From assembly GCF_000382225.1 (NCBI RefSeq), contig NZ_KB907802.1:124001-188000 (forward strand): a stretch of 64,000 nt of DNA, given 5' to 3'. Positions 10,391 through 17,592 of this stretch are shown here, piece after piece. This stretch comes from Hymenobacter aerophilus DSM 13606 (GTDB lineage Bacteria > Bacteroidota > Bacteroidia > Cytophagales > Hymenobacteraceae). The position numbers were made by a program, and so were the translations under genes. The stretch's first letter is position 1, and each line of letters begins with the position of its first letter. The notes beneath the pieces were generated by a model. It searched no databases, had not been told where the DNA came from, and saw only the letters and a program-made list of their open reading frames with translations.

Positions 10391-11068
10391 CTACGATGGA
10401 ACGTCCTCCCCTTCCCACTCGCGCAGAAACTGCTGCAGGAACTGCTCCATATAGGCATGGCGCTCGTCGGCCACGCGGCGGGCGGCGGGCGTGTTCATCC
10501 GCTCGCGCAGGTGCAGCAGCTTTTCGTAGAAGTGGTTGATGGTGGGCGCCGTGTTCTGCTTGTAGCTCTCGAAGGAGTCGTGGCTCACGGGCGGCACGGC
10601 GGGGTCGTGCAGGGGCCGGTTTTTGTGGCCCCCGTAGGCAAAGGCCCGCGCCACGCCAATGGCCCCGATGGCATCGAGTCGGTCGGCGTCCTGCACCAGC
10701 GCACCTTCTACTGAACTCATGGGCGTGGGCACGCCCAGGCCCTTAAAGCTGATTTCGCGGATGATAGCCTCTACCCTATCCATTACTTCTGGCGTGGCTC
10801 CCTGGCTCGTCAGCCAGGCGCGGGCAGCGCGGGGGCCGGCCTCCTCGTCGCCGTCGTGGAATTTCCAGTCGGCCACGTCGTGCAGCAGGGCGCCCAGCTC
10901 GGTCGTCAGCAGGTTGGCTTCGGGCGTTTGGGCGGCCAGTTGGCGGGCCACCTGCCACACCCGGCGGATATGCTCCCAATCGTGGCCCGTGCCTTCGTGC
11001 AGGAATTTTTCGCGAATGAAATCGGCCGTGGCCGTAATGAGCCGGGAATCGGCGGCGGAAAGCGACAT
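10391..11068 (-). CDS. HD-domain phosphohydrolase
   Basis: The 225-residue protein has the HD metal-binding pattern: His in GTGHDWEHIRRVW, the HD pair in GALLHDVADWK, and a distal Asp in QDADRLDAIGAIG. This matches the YedJ-like uncharacterised HD hydrolases, small cytoplasmic enzymes acting on nucleotides or other phosphates with divalent metal. I chose the ATG at 11068; the upstream in-frame codon two positions earlier is TTG. A perfect TACTTTTG -7 box 28 bases upstream gives an independent promoter. It is transcribed toward the HAD gene, about 80 bases away, so the two could form one transcript. Confidence 0.82.
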   Translation of the reverse strand: MSLSAADSRLITATADFIREKFLHEGTGHDWEHIRRVWQVARQLAAQTPEANLLTTELGALLHDVADWKFHDGDEEAGPRAARAWLTSQGATPEVMDRVEAIIREISFKGLGVPTPMSSVEGALVQDADRLDAIGAIGVARAFAYGGHKNRPLHDPAVPPVSHDSFESYKQNTAPTINHFYEKLLHLRERMNTPAARRVADERHAYMEQFLQQFLREWEGEDVPS

Positions 11069-11095
11069 AAGCAATCAGATAAGAAAGGGTGCCGA

Positions 11096-11103
11096 CAAAA
11101 GTA
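11096..11103 (-). promoter_or_regulatory. -7 promoter element of the HD hydrolase gene
   Basis: The reverse strand reads TACTTTTG, a perfect TANNTTTG box. Transcription would start near 11088, about 20 bases before the ATG. Confidence 0.55.
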
Positions 11104-11205
11104 GGCCCAACCAACGGCCCCGGCCAGAGCACCGACCGGGAATTATTGATCGGCTGCGGAAGTTTACCGTATATTGCCTTCAGATGACGCTTTAAAAATC
11201 CGCAA

Positions 11206-11658
11206 ATGACCATGGTTCGCAACACTTCCGTCGCCGATATGGTGGCCCTGATGGGCGGCCCGGCCGTTATTCCGCAACTCGTGCGCAACGAGATGGACCT
11301 GCTGGGTGTGGCCATCAAGGGCCTCTCGGTGCAGGCCGTGCGGGCGTTGCAGCGCCACCTGGGCTTTTCCAACAAGGAAATGAGCGCCGTGCTGGGCGTG
11401 TCGGAAAGCACCCTGACGCGGCGCGAGCAAAACCGCAAACCCCTCACGCTCGACGAAAGCGAAAAGGCCATTCAGCTCTCGGCCGTGCTGGCCAAGGGCA
11501 TGGAGGTATTCGAGGAAGAGGCCGACCTGCATTTCTGGCTCAACTCCCCCATCCCGGCCCTGGGCGGCCAGAAACCCAAAGACCTGCTCTACTCCGTTAT
11601 CGGCCGCGGCCAGGTACACGACATCCTGGGCCGCATCGAGCACGGACATTTTTCTTAA
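11206..11658 (+). CDS. Xre/MbcA/ParS-type antitoxin
   Basis: The 150-residue protein has an N-terminal Xre-like helix-turn-helix (VRALQRHLGFSNKEMSAVLG, then VSESTLTRREQNRKPL) and a C-terminal DUF2384 toxin-binding domain (FEEEADLHFWLNSPIPALGG, then YSVIGRGQVHDILGRIEHG). This is the antitoxin half of RES-Xre toxin-antitoxin modules. It binds and neutralises the RES toxin and usually represses its own operon. A second ATG two codons in (11212) is also possible. The toxin gene follows after 84 bases that form a long hairpin, an unusually wide gap for such pairs. Confidence 0.88.
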   Translation: MTMVRNTSVADMVALMGGPAVIPQLVRNEMDLLGVAIKGLSVQAVRALQRHLGFSNKEMSAVLGVSESTLTRREQNRKPLTLDESEKAIQLSAVLAKGMEVFEEEADLHFWLNSPIPALGGQKPKDLLYSVIGRGQVHDILGRIEHGHFS

Positions 11659-11662
11659 AATG

Positions 11663-11727
11663 AGCTGCAAGCCGCAAGCTACAAGCAGCAAGTTTTTGAA
11701 CGTGCTTGTAGCTTGCGGCTTGCAGCT
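11663..11727. repeat. Palindromic repeat between antitoxin and toxin genes
   Basis: A perfect 25-bp stem: 11663-11687 (AGCTGCAAGCCGCAAGCTAC...) pairs with 11703-11727, leaving a 15-base loop. The words CTTGCAGCTTGTAGCTC recur at 16797-16814 and 16929-16961, so this is a dispersed family. Its position could attenuate toxin expression. Confidence 0.8.
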
Positions 11728-11742
11728 TGTAGCTCTTCGAAA

Positions 11743-12195
11743 ATGAAGCTTTACCGTTTGGGCAAGGCCCCGTATATATCGGATACCTCGGGCAAGGGCG
11801 GGCTGTACTACGGGGGGCGCTGGCATCCGGTGGGACGGCAGATTCTGTACACGGCCGAGCATTTGTCGCTGGCCAAGCTGGAAGTGCTAGCCAACTCGCC
11901 GGTGCTGCCGCGCCATTACTTCGCCCTGACACTGGAAATCCCCGACGACACGCCCTTTCTGGAGTACGGGCCGGCGGAGCTGCCCGCCAACTGGCAGCAG
12001 GTGCCCTACCCCGCCGAGTTGGCCGAGTTGGGCCGCGCCTGGCTGGAGGCCGGTACCCACTGGGTGCTGCGCGTGCCCTCGGCCCACGCCCCGGCCGAGT
12101 GGAACTACCTGCTCAACCCGCTGCACCCCGACCACGCCCGGCAGCTGCGCGTGCTGAGCGTGGAGCCGCACCCGTTTGATGAGCGGCTGAAATAG
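11743..12195 (+). CDS. RES-domain NAD-degrading toxin
   Basis: The 150-residue protein has the RES fold signature: an early Arg in MKLYRLGKAPY, GGLYYGGRWHPVG with a second Arg, the Glu-bearing helix YTAEHLSLAKLEVL, and Ser in VLRVPSAHAP. RES toxins such as MbcT and Res deplete NAD+ by ADP-ribosyl-type chemistry and stop growth. The start at 11743 is set by the conserved MKLYR. The pair order antitoxin-toxin is the usual one. The palindrome in front overlaps the region where a leader would form. Its GC and codon use are like the neighbours, so it may be long resident. Confidence 0.88.
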   Translation: MKLYRLGKAPYISDTSGKGGLYYGGRWHPVGRQILYTAEHLSLAKLEVLANSPVLPRHYFALTLEIPDDTPFLEYGPAELPANWQQVPYPAELAELGRAWLEAGTHWVLRVPSAHAPAEWNYLLNPLHPDHARQLRVLSVEPHPFDERLK

Positions 12196-12443
12196 GGTTT
12201 TCCGAAATTTTTATTTCCATAAACCCGCATGAAATGTCTTCGCGTAGCAACTAAGTAGGTTTTGTTTGCGGGCTTTCACTTAATTCTTTTTATTAGCCAT
12301 ATCATCATCCTATAGCCTTTTATCTAGCAGCAGTGCAAGCCTAAAAAGTTATTTTCAAAGGCAGTAAATCCGGGGCGCTACGGGGCGGCGTAAGTGGAGC
12401 CAAATAGTTCAACCGACTCTTCCACACCTCTCTATTACTTCCA

Positions 12444-13016
12444 ATGAAAAAGCAACTGCTTTCCCTCGCTTTCGTGGCCCTGCTGGGCGGCGTTTCCGCT
12501 ACCACTGCTTCGGCCCAGGCCAAGATGACGCCCGGCACCGTAATGGTGGGCGGCATGGCGATGTACCCCAACAAGAACATCGTTGAAAACGCGGTCAACT
12601 CCAAAGACCACACCACGCTGGTAGCCGCCGTAAAGGCCGCCGGGCTGGTAGAAACCCTGCAAAGCAAAGGCCCATTCACGGTTTTCGCCCCGACCAATGA
12701 GGCTTTCAACGCCCTGCCGGCCGGTACCGTCGAGACGCTGGTGAAGCCCGAGAATAAGGCCACGCTCACCAAAATCCTGACCTACCACGTGGTAGCCGGC
12801 AACATGACGGCCGAAAAAATTATGGCCGCCATCAAGGCTGGCAAAGGCACGGCCACGCTCAAAACCGTAAGCGGCGGTACGCTCAAGGCCATGATGAACG
12901 GCCCCAAGAATATTGTGCTGCAGGACGAGAAAGGCAACGTGTCGAGCATCTCCACTTACGATGTTATCCAGAGCAACGGCGTAATTCACGTAATCGACAA
13001 AGTATTGATGCCCTAA
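12444..13016 (+). CDS. Secreted fasciclin-domain protein
   Basis: The 190-residue protein begins with the signal peptide MKKQLLSLAFVALLGGVSAT and a cleavage region ending TASAQA. A single FAS1 domain fills the rest: HTTLVAAVKAAGLVETLQSKGPFTVF in pieces contains the H1-like start, then APTNEAFNALPAGTVETL, the YHVV motif in LTYHVVAGNM, and the closing NGVIHVIDKVLMP. FAS1 domains are extracellular adhesion or matrix-binding modules. No membrane anchor or sorting signal is present, so it is probably periplasmic or released. The gene stands alone, with a strong terminator 20 bases after its stop. Confidence 0.9.
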   Translation: MKKQLLSLAFVALLGGVSATTASAQAKMTPGTVMVGGMAMYPNKNIVENAVNSKDHTTLVAAVKAAGLVETLQSKGPFTVFAPTNEAFNALPAGTVETLVKPENKATLTKILTYHVVAGNMTAEKIMAAIKAGKGTATLKTVSGGTLKAMMNGPKNIVLQDEKGNVSSISTYDVIQSNGVIHVIDKVLMP

Positions 13017-13035
13017 CCGGCATTACTAACTGATT

Positions 13036-13086
13036 AATAATTAAGCCCGCCCCGATATAAAATATATCGGGGCGGGCTTAATTATT
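13036..13086. terminator. Strong hairpin terminator after the fasciclin gene
   Basis: A perfect 24-bp stem runs 13036-13059 and 13063-13086 around a 3-base loop, with a GC core GCCCGCCCCGAT and AT-rich flanks. It can act in both directions. Confidence 0.85.
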
Positions 13087-13209
13087 TTAATTAGTTGACA
13101 AATTAAAATAAGCACCGTTTTCCACGAACAGCCAACCGGGTTTCCGGCAGGCCAGTGACTTTTGGTAGTGGCAGTGGTTACCCTCACTCCTACCGTTCAC
13201 TCCCGCCCC

Positions 13210-13854
13210 ATGCGCCACTTTACCGCCGCCGACCTCGGCCAGCTTGAAAAGGTTTACCGCCTCAACCTCATCAACGCCATTACGGGCTTCAAGCCGGCCA
13301 ACCTGCTGGGCACCGCCGATGCGGCCGGGCGCACTAACCTGGCCATCATCAGCTCGGTGGTGCATCTGGGCTCCAACCCGGCCCTGTTGGGCCTCATTAT
13401 GCGCCCGCCTTCCGTCGAGCGGCACTCCTACGACAACATCCGGGCAACGGGCCGCTACACGCTCAACCACGTGCACGCGGGCATCATCCGGGCCGCGCAC
13501 TACACCTCGGCCAATTTCCCACGGGAGGTTTCAGAGTTCGAAGCCTGCGGCCTCACGCCCGAATACCACAACGATTTTCCGGCACCCTATGTGCAGGAAA
13601 GCCACCTGCAAATCGGGCTGGAGCTGCTGCAGGAGTTACCCATTGAGGCCAACGGCACCATTATGCTAATAGGCCGGGTGCAGCACCTGTATCTGCCCGA
13701 CACACCCGGCGTGCTGCGCCCCGACGGCTCGCTCGACCTGGCCGCCGCCGGCACCGTGGCCCTCAGCGGCCTCGACACGTACTACGAAGCCCGCCCCGTG
13801 GCCCGCTACGGCTACGCCCGGCCCAATCAGAAGCTGGAAGATTTGGAATTGTAA
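13210..13854 (+). CDS. Flavin reductase-like FMN-binding split-barrel protein
   Basis: The 214-residue protein fits the flavin reductase (RutF/HpaC-like) family: ITGFKPANLLGTADAAGRTN, then NLAIISSVVHLGSNPALLG, and the barrel end SYDNIRATGRYTLNHVH. This fold binds FMN and in several members reduces it with NAD(P)H, supplying reduced flavin to monooxygenases. No partner oxygenase is nearby, so its role is unknown. I chose the ATG at 13210 (MRHFTAADLGQLEKVYR); the frame is open further upstream but shows no conserved features. A long palindromic repeat follows the gene. Confidence 0.75.
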   Translation: MRHFTAADLGQLEKVYRLNLINAITGFKPANLLGTADAAGRTNLAIISSVVHLGSNPALLGLIMRPPSVERHSYDNIRATGRYTLNHVHAGIIRAAHYTSANFPREVSEFEACGLTPEYHNDFPAPYVQESHLQIGLELLQELPIEANGTIMLIGRVQHLYLPDTPGVLRPDGSLDLAAAGTVALSGLDTYYEARPVARYGYARPNQKLEDLEL

Positions 13855-13861
13855 AAAGTGA

Positions 13862-13969
13862 CTGTCATCCTGAGCAGCGCGAAGGACCTATACAGAAGGC
13901 AACTTTTGACGTTAGCTTCTGTATAGGTCCTTCGCCCTTGCTCTAAGCGCAACATGCTCAGGATGACAG
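13862..13969. repeat. Large palindromic intergenic repeat (GTCATCCTGAGC family)
   Basis: Outer arms CTGTCATCCTGAGCA at 13862-13876 and its complement at 13955-13969; inner arms 13881-13898 and 13916-13933 (GAAGGACCTATACAGAAG) are perfect complements. This resembles the GTCATCCTGAGC...GAAGGACCT palindromes common between genes in Bacteroidota. It sits between converging genes and may serve as a terminator. Confidence 0.8.
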
Positions 13970-13993
13970 CGACAGGTCAGGCTCCTTGTTCTG

Positions 13994-14602
13994 CTAAACC
14001 AGCCCAAACGCCGCCAGTTCCTGCCAGACGCGGTGCACGGGCAGGCCCATCACGTTGAAGTAGGAGCCTTCGAGGCGGGTGATGGCCACCATGCCAATCC
14101 AGTCTTGGGCGCCGTAGGAGCCGGCTTTATCAAAGGGCTGGTAGTGGCGGACGTAGTGCTCGATTTCGGCCGTGGAAAGCGGGCGGAAGTGCACCCGGGT
14201 CTCATCGGCAAAAACCACCTGGCGGCCGTCGGCGGCCAGCAGGCAGACGCCGGTGTACACCTCGTGGGCACGGCCCTGCAGGCGCTGCAGCATGGCTACG
14301 GCCTCGGCTTCGTCGGCGGGCTTGTTGAGCACGTCGTCGTCGAGGCACACGATGGTATCGGCCGTGAGCACGATTTCGTGGGCGGCCAGATCGGGGGCGT
14401 AGGCGGCGGCTTTGTGGGCGGCCAGGTACTCGGCTATTTCGGCCCGGCGCAGGTTTGCGGGGAAGCTTTCGTCCACTTCCCGCAGGCGGATTTCATACTC
14501 CAGCCCTAAGTCGGAAAGCAGCTGGCGGCGGCGCGGCGAGCCGGAAGCCAGCACCAACCGCGGCCGGGCGGGCGTGGGCGGCAGCGGCACAGTATTCAAC
14601 AT
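13994..14602 (-). CDS. maf: Maf-like nucleotide pyrophosphatase
   Basis: The 202-residue protein has the Maf signature LVLASGSPRRRQLLSDLGL near its start, then VDESFPANL, the catalytic region IVLTADTIVCLDDDVLNKPAD, and QDWIGMVAITRLEGSYFNVMGLP at the end. Maf proteins are pyrophosphatases for non-canonical or m7G-type nucleoside triphosphates and have been linked to cell-division arrest. The start at 14602 lies only 4 bases beyond the stop of the DUF1015 gene (14607) on the same strand, so the two are almost certainly co-transcribed and perhaps translationally coupled. Confidence 0.9.
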   Translation of the reverse strand: MLNTVPLPPTPARPRLVLASGSPRRRQLLSDLGLEYEIRLREVDESFPANLRRAEIAEYLAAHKAAAYAPDLAAHEIVLTADTIVCLDDDVLNKPADEAEAVAMLQRLQGRAHEVYTGVCLLAADGRQVVFADETRVHFRPLSTAEIEHYVRHYQPFDKAGSYGAQDWIGMVAITRLEGSYFNVMGLPVHRVWQELAAFGLV

Positions 14603-14606
14603 TGAG

Positions 14607-15929
14607 TCAGACACGGAAAACAGCGGTAAACGGGGCGTTGGTTTCCTCGTCGGCAATGCTGCTGAACAGGAACCCGCCAATGGTTTTGGGGAAGAAGAAC
14701 GTGGATTTGGCCGGCATCACGGCCCCCGAGTGGCACACGGATTCCACTTCGGCCATGCTCACCTCGTTGGTGATGAAGGCAGCCCGCGCCTCGCCCCGGT
14801 CGACGCGGGTAAGGCACTCGGGGAAGTTGCGCACGTAGGCCACGCCGGGCCACTGCCGCTGCGCCTGCGAGCCGACAATACCCAGCACCTTTTCGAGCAC
14901 GAAGTAGTGCAGTACCGTTAAGTCGAGGTTTTTCACCTCGGTCGTCGTGGGCCAGTCGAGCTGGGCGTGCACTTCGGGGCGCAGGCGGATTTTGTACACC
15001 TCGCCTTCGCCCAGGTAAAGCCCGAAAGCCCAGGGCTTGCCGGCAATGCGCTCGGGCAGGTCATAAGGGTCGTCGAGGGGCAGCACGGTGAAGTAGGGCT
15101 CCAGGCGGGCCAGCAAATCGGCCGCGCCGGCAATGCCGGGCAGCTCCAGCAGCAGCCGGTGGGTGGGCAGGATGCGCAGGTCGTCGGCCGCCGCGTTGGT
15201 CAGGTACATCAGGTGGAAATTCCAGGCCTCGTGGCCGGTGTAGGCCGCGCCGGCCGCCGCGCGCCGGGCCTGGCGGTAAGCCAGCGAGCCTTCGTAGCGG
15301 TGGTGGCCATCGGCCAGAATCACCTCGCGGGCCGCCAGTACGCGCTGGAAGTGGCGGATGACGTCGGCATCCTGAATCACGGCCAGCACGTCGCGGGCCC
15401 CCTGGTAGTCCTCCTCGGTTTCGTAGAGCGGGCTTTGCATGGCCTCATCCAGGTAGGGCTCCAGCTCGAACGTATCGTCGCGGTACAGGCCGTGGGTGGC
15501 GCTGGACTGGAACTCGGTGCGGGCCAGCAGCTCGGCCCGGTCGTTCACGGCGGCGGGCAGCGTGTTTTCGTGGCGCAGCACCACGTTCTCGGCCCAGTCG
15601 GTGGCCTTAATATGGCACATGAAGCCCTTGCGGCAGTACTCGCGGGGGCTGCCCGGCAGCCGGAAATACTGGTAGTACACGTAAATGCCCGGCAAATCGT
15701 CCTGCCGCAGCACGCCGGCGGCTTCCCACTCGCGCAGCCGCGCCAGGGCGGCGCCGGCGGGGTCGTCGCCGCGGGGCACCGAAAGGTGGATGCTGTTGAG
15801 CGGGTTCTGATACAGCGCCTCGCGCTGGCGGGGCGACACCACATCGAAGAGCGGCGAGACGAGCCGGTCAATCTGGCTTCGCAGCGCGGGCCCGTAACGC
15901 CAGCCCCGGATAGGTTGAATTTCAGCCAA
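14607..15929 (-). CDS. DUF1015 family protein
   Basis: The 440-residue protein matches DUF1015: PIRGWRYGP at the start, VSPLFDVVSPRQREALYQNP, SIHLSVPRGDD, and the family hallmark ILADGHHRYEGSLAYR near residue 210, whose two His and Asp could bind metal. The C-terminal part has HSGAVMPAKSTFFFPK, also conserved in the family. The biochemical role is unknown; related genes often sit near serine or phosphoserine metabolism genes, but none is here. It leads a two-gene unit with maf. Confidence 0.88.
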   Translation of the reverse strand: MAEIQPIRGWRYGPALRSQIDRLVSPLFDVVSPRQREALYQNPLNSIHLSVPRGDDPAGAALARLREWEAAGVLRQDDLPGIYVYYQYFRLPGSPREYCRKGFMCHIKATDWAENVVLRHENTLPAAVNDRAELLARTEFQSSATHGLYRDDTFELEPYLDEAMQSPLYETEEDYQGARDVLAVIQDADVIRHFQRVLAAREVILADGHHRYEGSLAYRQARRAAAGAAYTGHEAWNFHLMYLTNAAADDLRILPTHRLLLELPGIAGAADLLARLEPYFTVLPLDDPYDLPERIAGKPWAFGLYLGEGEVYKIRLRPEVHAQLDWPTTTEVKNLDLTVLHYFVLEKVLGIVGSQAQRQWPGVAYVRNFPECLTRVDRGEARAAFITNEVSMAEVESVCHSGAVMPAKSTFFFPKTIGGFLFSSIADEETNAPFTAVFRV

Positions 15930-15945
15930 ACTTTTGGGTAATTAT

Positions 15946-16068
15946 GAATTTTGAATTCTGAATTTTGAATTGGGCCGGGCAGTTCAGCGCCACCAGCAGG
16001 CCAGTCAATTCAAAATTCCTAATTCCTAATTATTAATTGCGCGCGCATTATTAATTGCGCGCGCAGCG
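15946..16068. repeat. Intergenic AT-rich inverted and direct repeats
   Basis: TGAATTTTGAATTG near 15959 and CAATTCAAAATTC at 16006-16018 form inverted arms. Downstream, two direct copies of ATTAATTGCGCGCGCA lie in a row. This layout is repeat-like filler between the DUF1015 and pdxH genes and may act as pdxH terminator DNA. Confidence 0.55.
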
Positions 16069-16071
16069 CGC

Positions 16072-16725
16072 CTATGGGGCCAGGCGGTTGAGCTGCCACT
16101 GCCCGGTGGCCGTGCGCTCGTACACGATGCGGTCGTGCAGGCGTGAGGGGCGGCCCTGCCAGAACTCGACGCGGTGGGGCCGCAGCAGGTAGCCGCCCCA
16201 GTGCGGCGGGCGCGGCAGCGGCTGCTGGCCGGCGAATTGGGCTTCGATTTCGTGCTCGAGCGCTTCCAGCGCCTCGCGGCTGGCAATGGGCTGGCTCTGG
16301 GGCGAGGCCCAGGCCCCCACCTGGCTGCTGCGCGGCCGGCTCTGGAAGTATTCGGTCGATTCTTCTTCCGACACCTTTTCTACCCGGCCCTCGATGCGCA
16401 CCTGCCGCTCCAGGCCCGGCCAGAAAAACGTGAGGGCCGCCAGCGGACTAACCGCCAGCTCGCGGCCCTTGCGCGAGTCGTAGTTGGTGTAGAACAGAAA
16501 GCCCTCGTCGTGGGGCAGACCCTTGAGCAGCACGATGCGGGCGGCGGGCTGGCCGGCGGCGTCCACGGTGGCCAGGTTCATGGCCGTGGGCTCGTCGAGG
16601 CGGGCGGCCAGGGCCTCGTCGAGCCAGGCGCGGAACTGCGCCACCGGCTCGGGCCGCACGTCGGCCTCGGTGAGCGTGCGTTGCGAATAAGTCTGGCGCA
16701 GGTCGGCCAGTTGCTGGTCGGTCAT
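16072..16725 (-). CDS. pdxH: Pyridoxamine 5'-phosphate oxidase
   Basis: The 217-residue protein is PdxH, the FMN enzyme that oxidises pyridoxine or pyridoxamine 5'-phosphate to pyridoxal 5'-phosphate. Signs are [40 protein letters not shown], the RKG after it, [34 protein letters not shown] and the family end [14 protein letters not shown]...WQLNRLAP. Every conserved block is present and the length is normal. The ATG at 16725 gives the usual short helical N-terminus [23 protein letters not shown] box lies about 95 bases upstream, with a palindromic repeat in the leader. Confidence 0.95.
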   Translation of the reverse strand: MTDQQLADLRQTYSQRTLTEADVRPEPVAQFRAWLDEALAARLDEPTAMNLATVDAAGQPAARIVLLKGLPHDEGFLFYTNYDSRKGRELAVSPLAALTFFWPGLERQVRIEGRVEKVSEEESTEYFQSRPRSSQVGAWASPQSQPIASREALEALEHEIEAQFAGQQPLPRPPHWGGYLLRPHRVEFWQGRPSRLHDRIVYERTATGQWQLNRLAP

Positions 16726-16751
16726 ATAATGAAATAGAGCTACAAGCTTTC

Positions 16752-16961
16752 GGCCACAAGCTGCAAGCGAGGTGCTGTCAGCCTTTCGAAAAAACGCGCT
16801 TGCAGCTTGTGGCCCAAAACAAAGGTAGTACAATGCGCCGGGGCCGGAACCCTGCGCCCCCTGGCAGCCGTAAGAACCATTTCGTTCTGCATTGTTCCCA
16901 ATAGCCTGCTGAAAAGCCATCGGCCCCTCGCTTGTAGCTGGAGGCTTGCAGCTTGTAGCTC
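16752..16961. repeat. CTTGCAGCTTGT-family palindromic repeats
   Basis: Arms GGCCACAAGCTGCAAGCG at 16752-16769 and the perfect complement at 16797-16814 form an 18-bp stem in the pdxH leader. A further half copy lies at 16929-16961, just before the YqgE gene. The same words occur between the Xre and RES genes. Confidence 0.7.
16820..16827 (-). promoter_or_regulatory. -7 promoter element of pdxH
   Basis: The reverse strand reads TACCTTTG, a perfect TANNTTTG box. The transcript would carry the 18-bp palindrome in its leader of about 85 bases. Confidence 0.5.
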
Positions 16962-16970
16962 CCTCCTATT

Positions 16971-17537
16971 ATGCTCCGACTTCGCCCTGGAAACCTGCTT
17001 ATATCCCAGCCCTTTCTGGGCGACCCCAACTTTGAGCGCAGCGTAGTACTGCTGTGCGCGCACTCCGACACCGAGGGCTCGTTTGGGCTCGTGCTCAACC
17101 AGCCGGCCAACGTGCAGCTCTCCGATGTGCTGACGCTGCCCGGCGGCGAGGCCCTGCCCGCGGCGGCCACGCCCCTGGGCCTGGGCGGGCCCGTCGAGCC
17201 CGATACGCTGCACTTTCTGCACCAGCGCCCCGAGCTGCCCAACGCCGTGGAATTGGGCGGGGGCGTGTACTGGGGCGGCGACTTCGCCCGGCTGCTGGAG
17301 CTGCTCATCAGCGGCGAGGTGGCGCCCGAAGACGTGCGGCTGTTTGTGGGCTATTCGGGCTGGGCCGCGGGGCAGCTGGCCGCCGAGCTGGGCGAGAATG
17401 TGTGGATAGTAGAGCCCAATGCTGCCGCGAAAGTGTTTACTTTGACTACGGATGCCTTCTGGCAGGCCATTCTGCGCGAGAAAGGGGGCCGCTACCGGAT
17501 GCTGTCCAACTACCCCACCGACCCGCGCCTTAACTAA
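16971..17537 (+). CDS. YqgE/AlgH family protein
   Basis: The 188-residue protein shows the family signature LRPGNLLISQPFLGDPNFER, then SVVLLCAHSDTEGSFGLVLN, GGPVEPDTLHFLHQRPEL and VRLFVGYSGWAAGQLAAELG. The length is typical. Members are widespread cytoplasmic proteins of unknown biochemical role; AlgH affects alginate regulation in Pseudomonas. It precedes the DUF349 gene on the same strand by 55 bases and could be co-transcribed. Confidence 0.9.
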   Translation: MLRLRPGNLLISQPFLGDPNFERSVVLLCAHSDTEGSFGLVLNQPANVQLSDVLTLPGGEALPAAATPLGLGGPVEPDTLHFLHQRPELPNAVELGGGVYWGGDFARLLELLISGEVAPEDVRLFVGYSGWAAGQLAAELGENVWIVEPNAAAKVFTLTTDAFWQAILREKGGRYRMLSNYPTDPRLN

Positions 17538-17592
17538 CGCCTCACCTCTGTGCCCCGCCGCCCGCCGGCGGGGAGTTTCTTTTCTGACTGTT

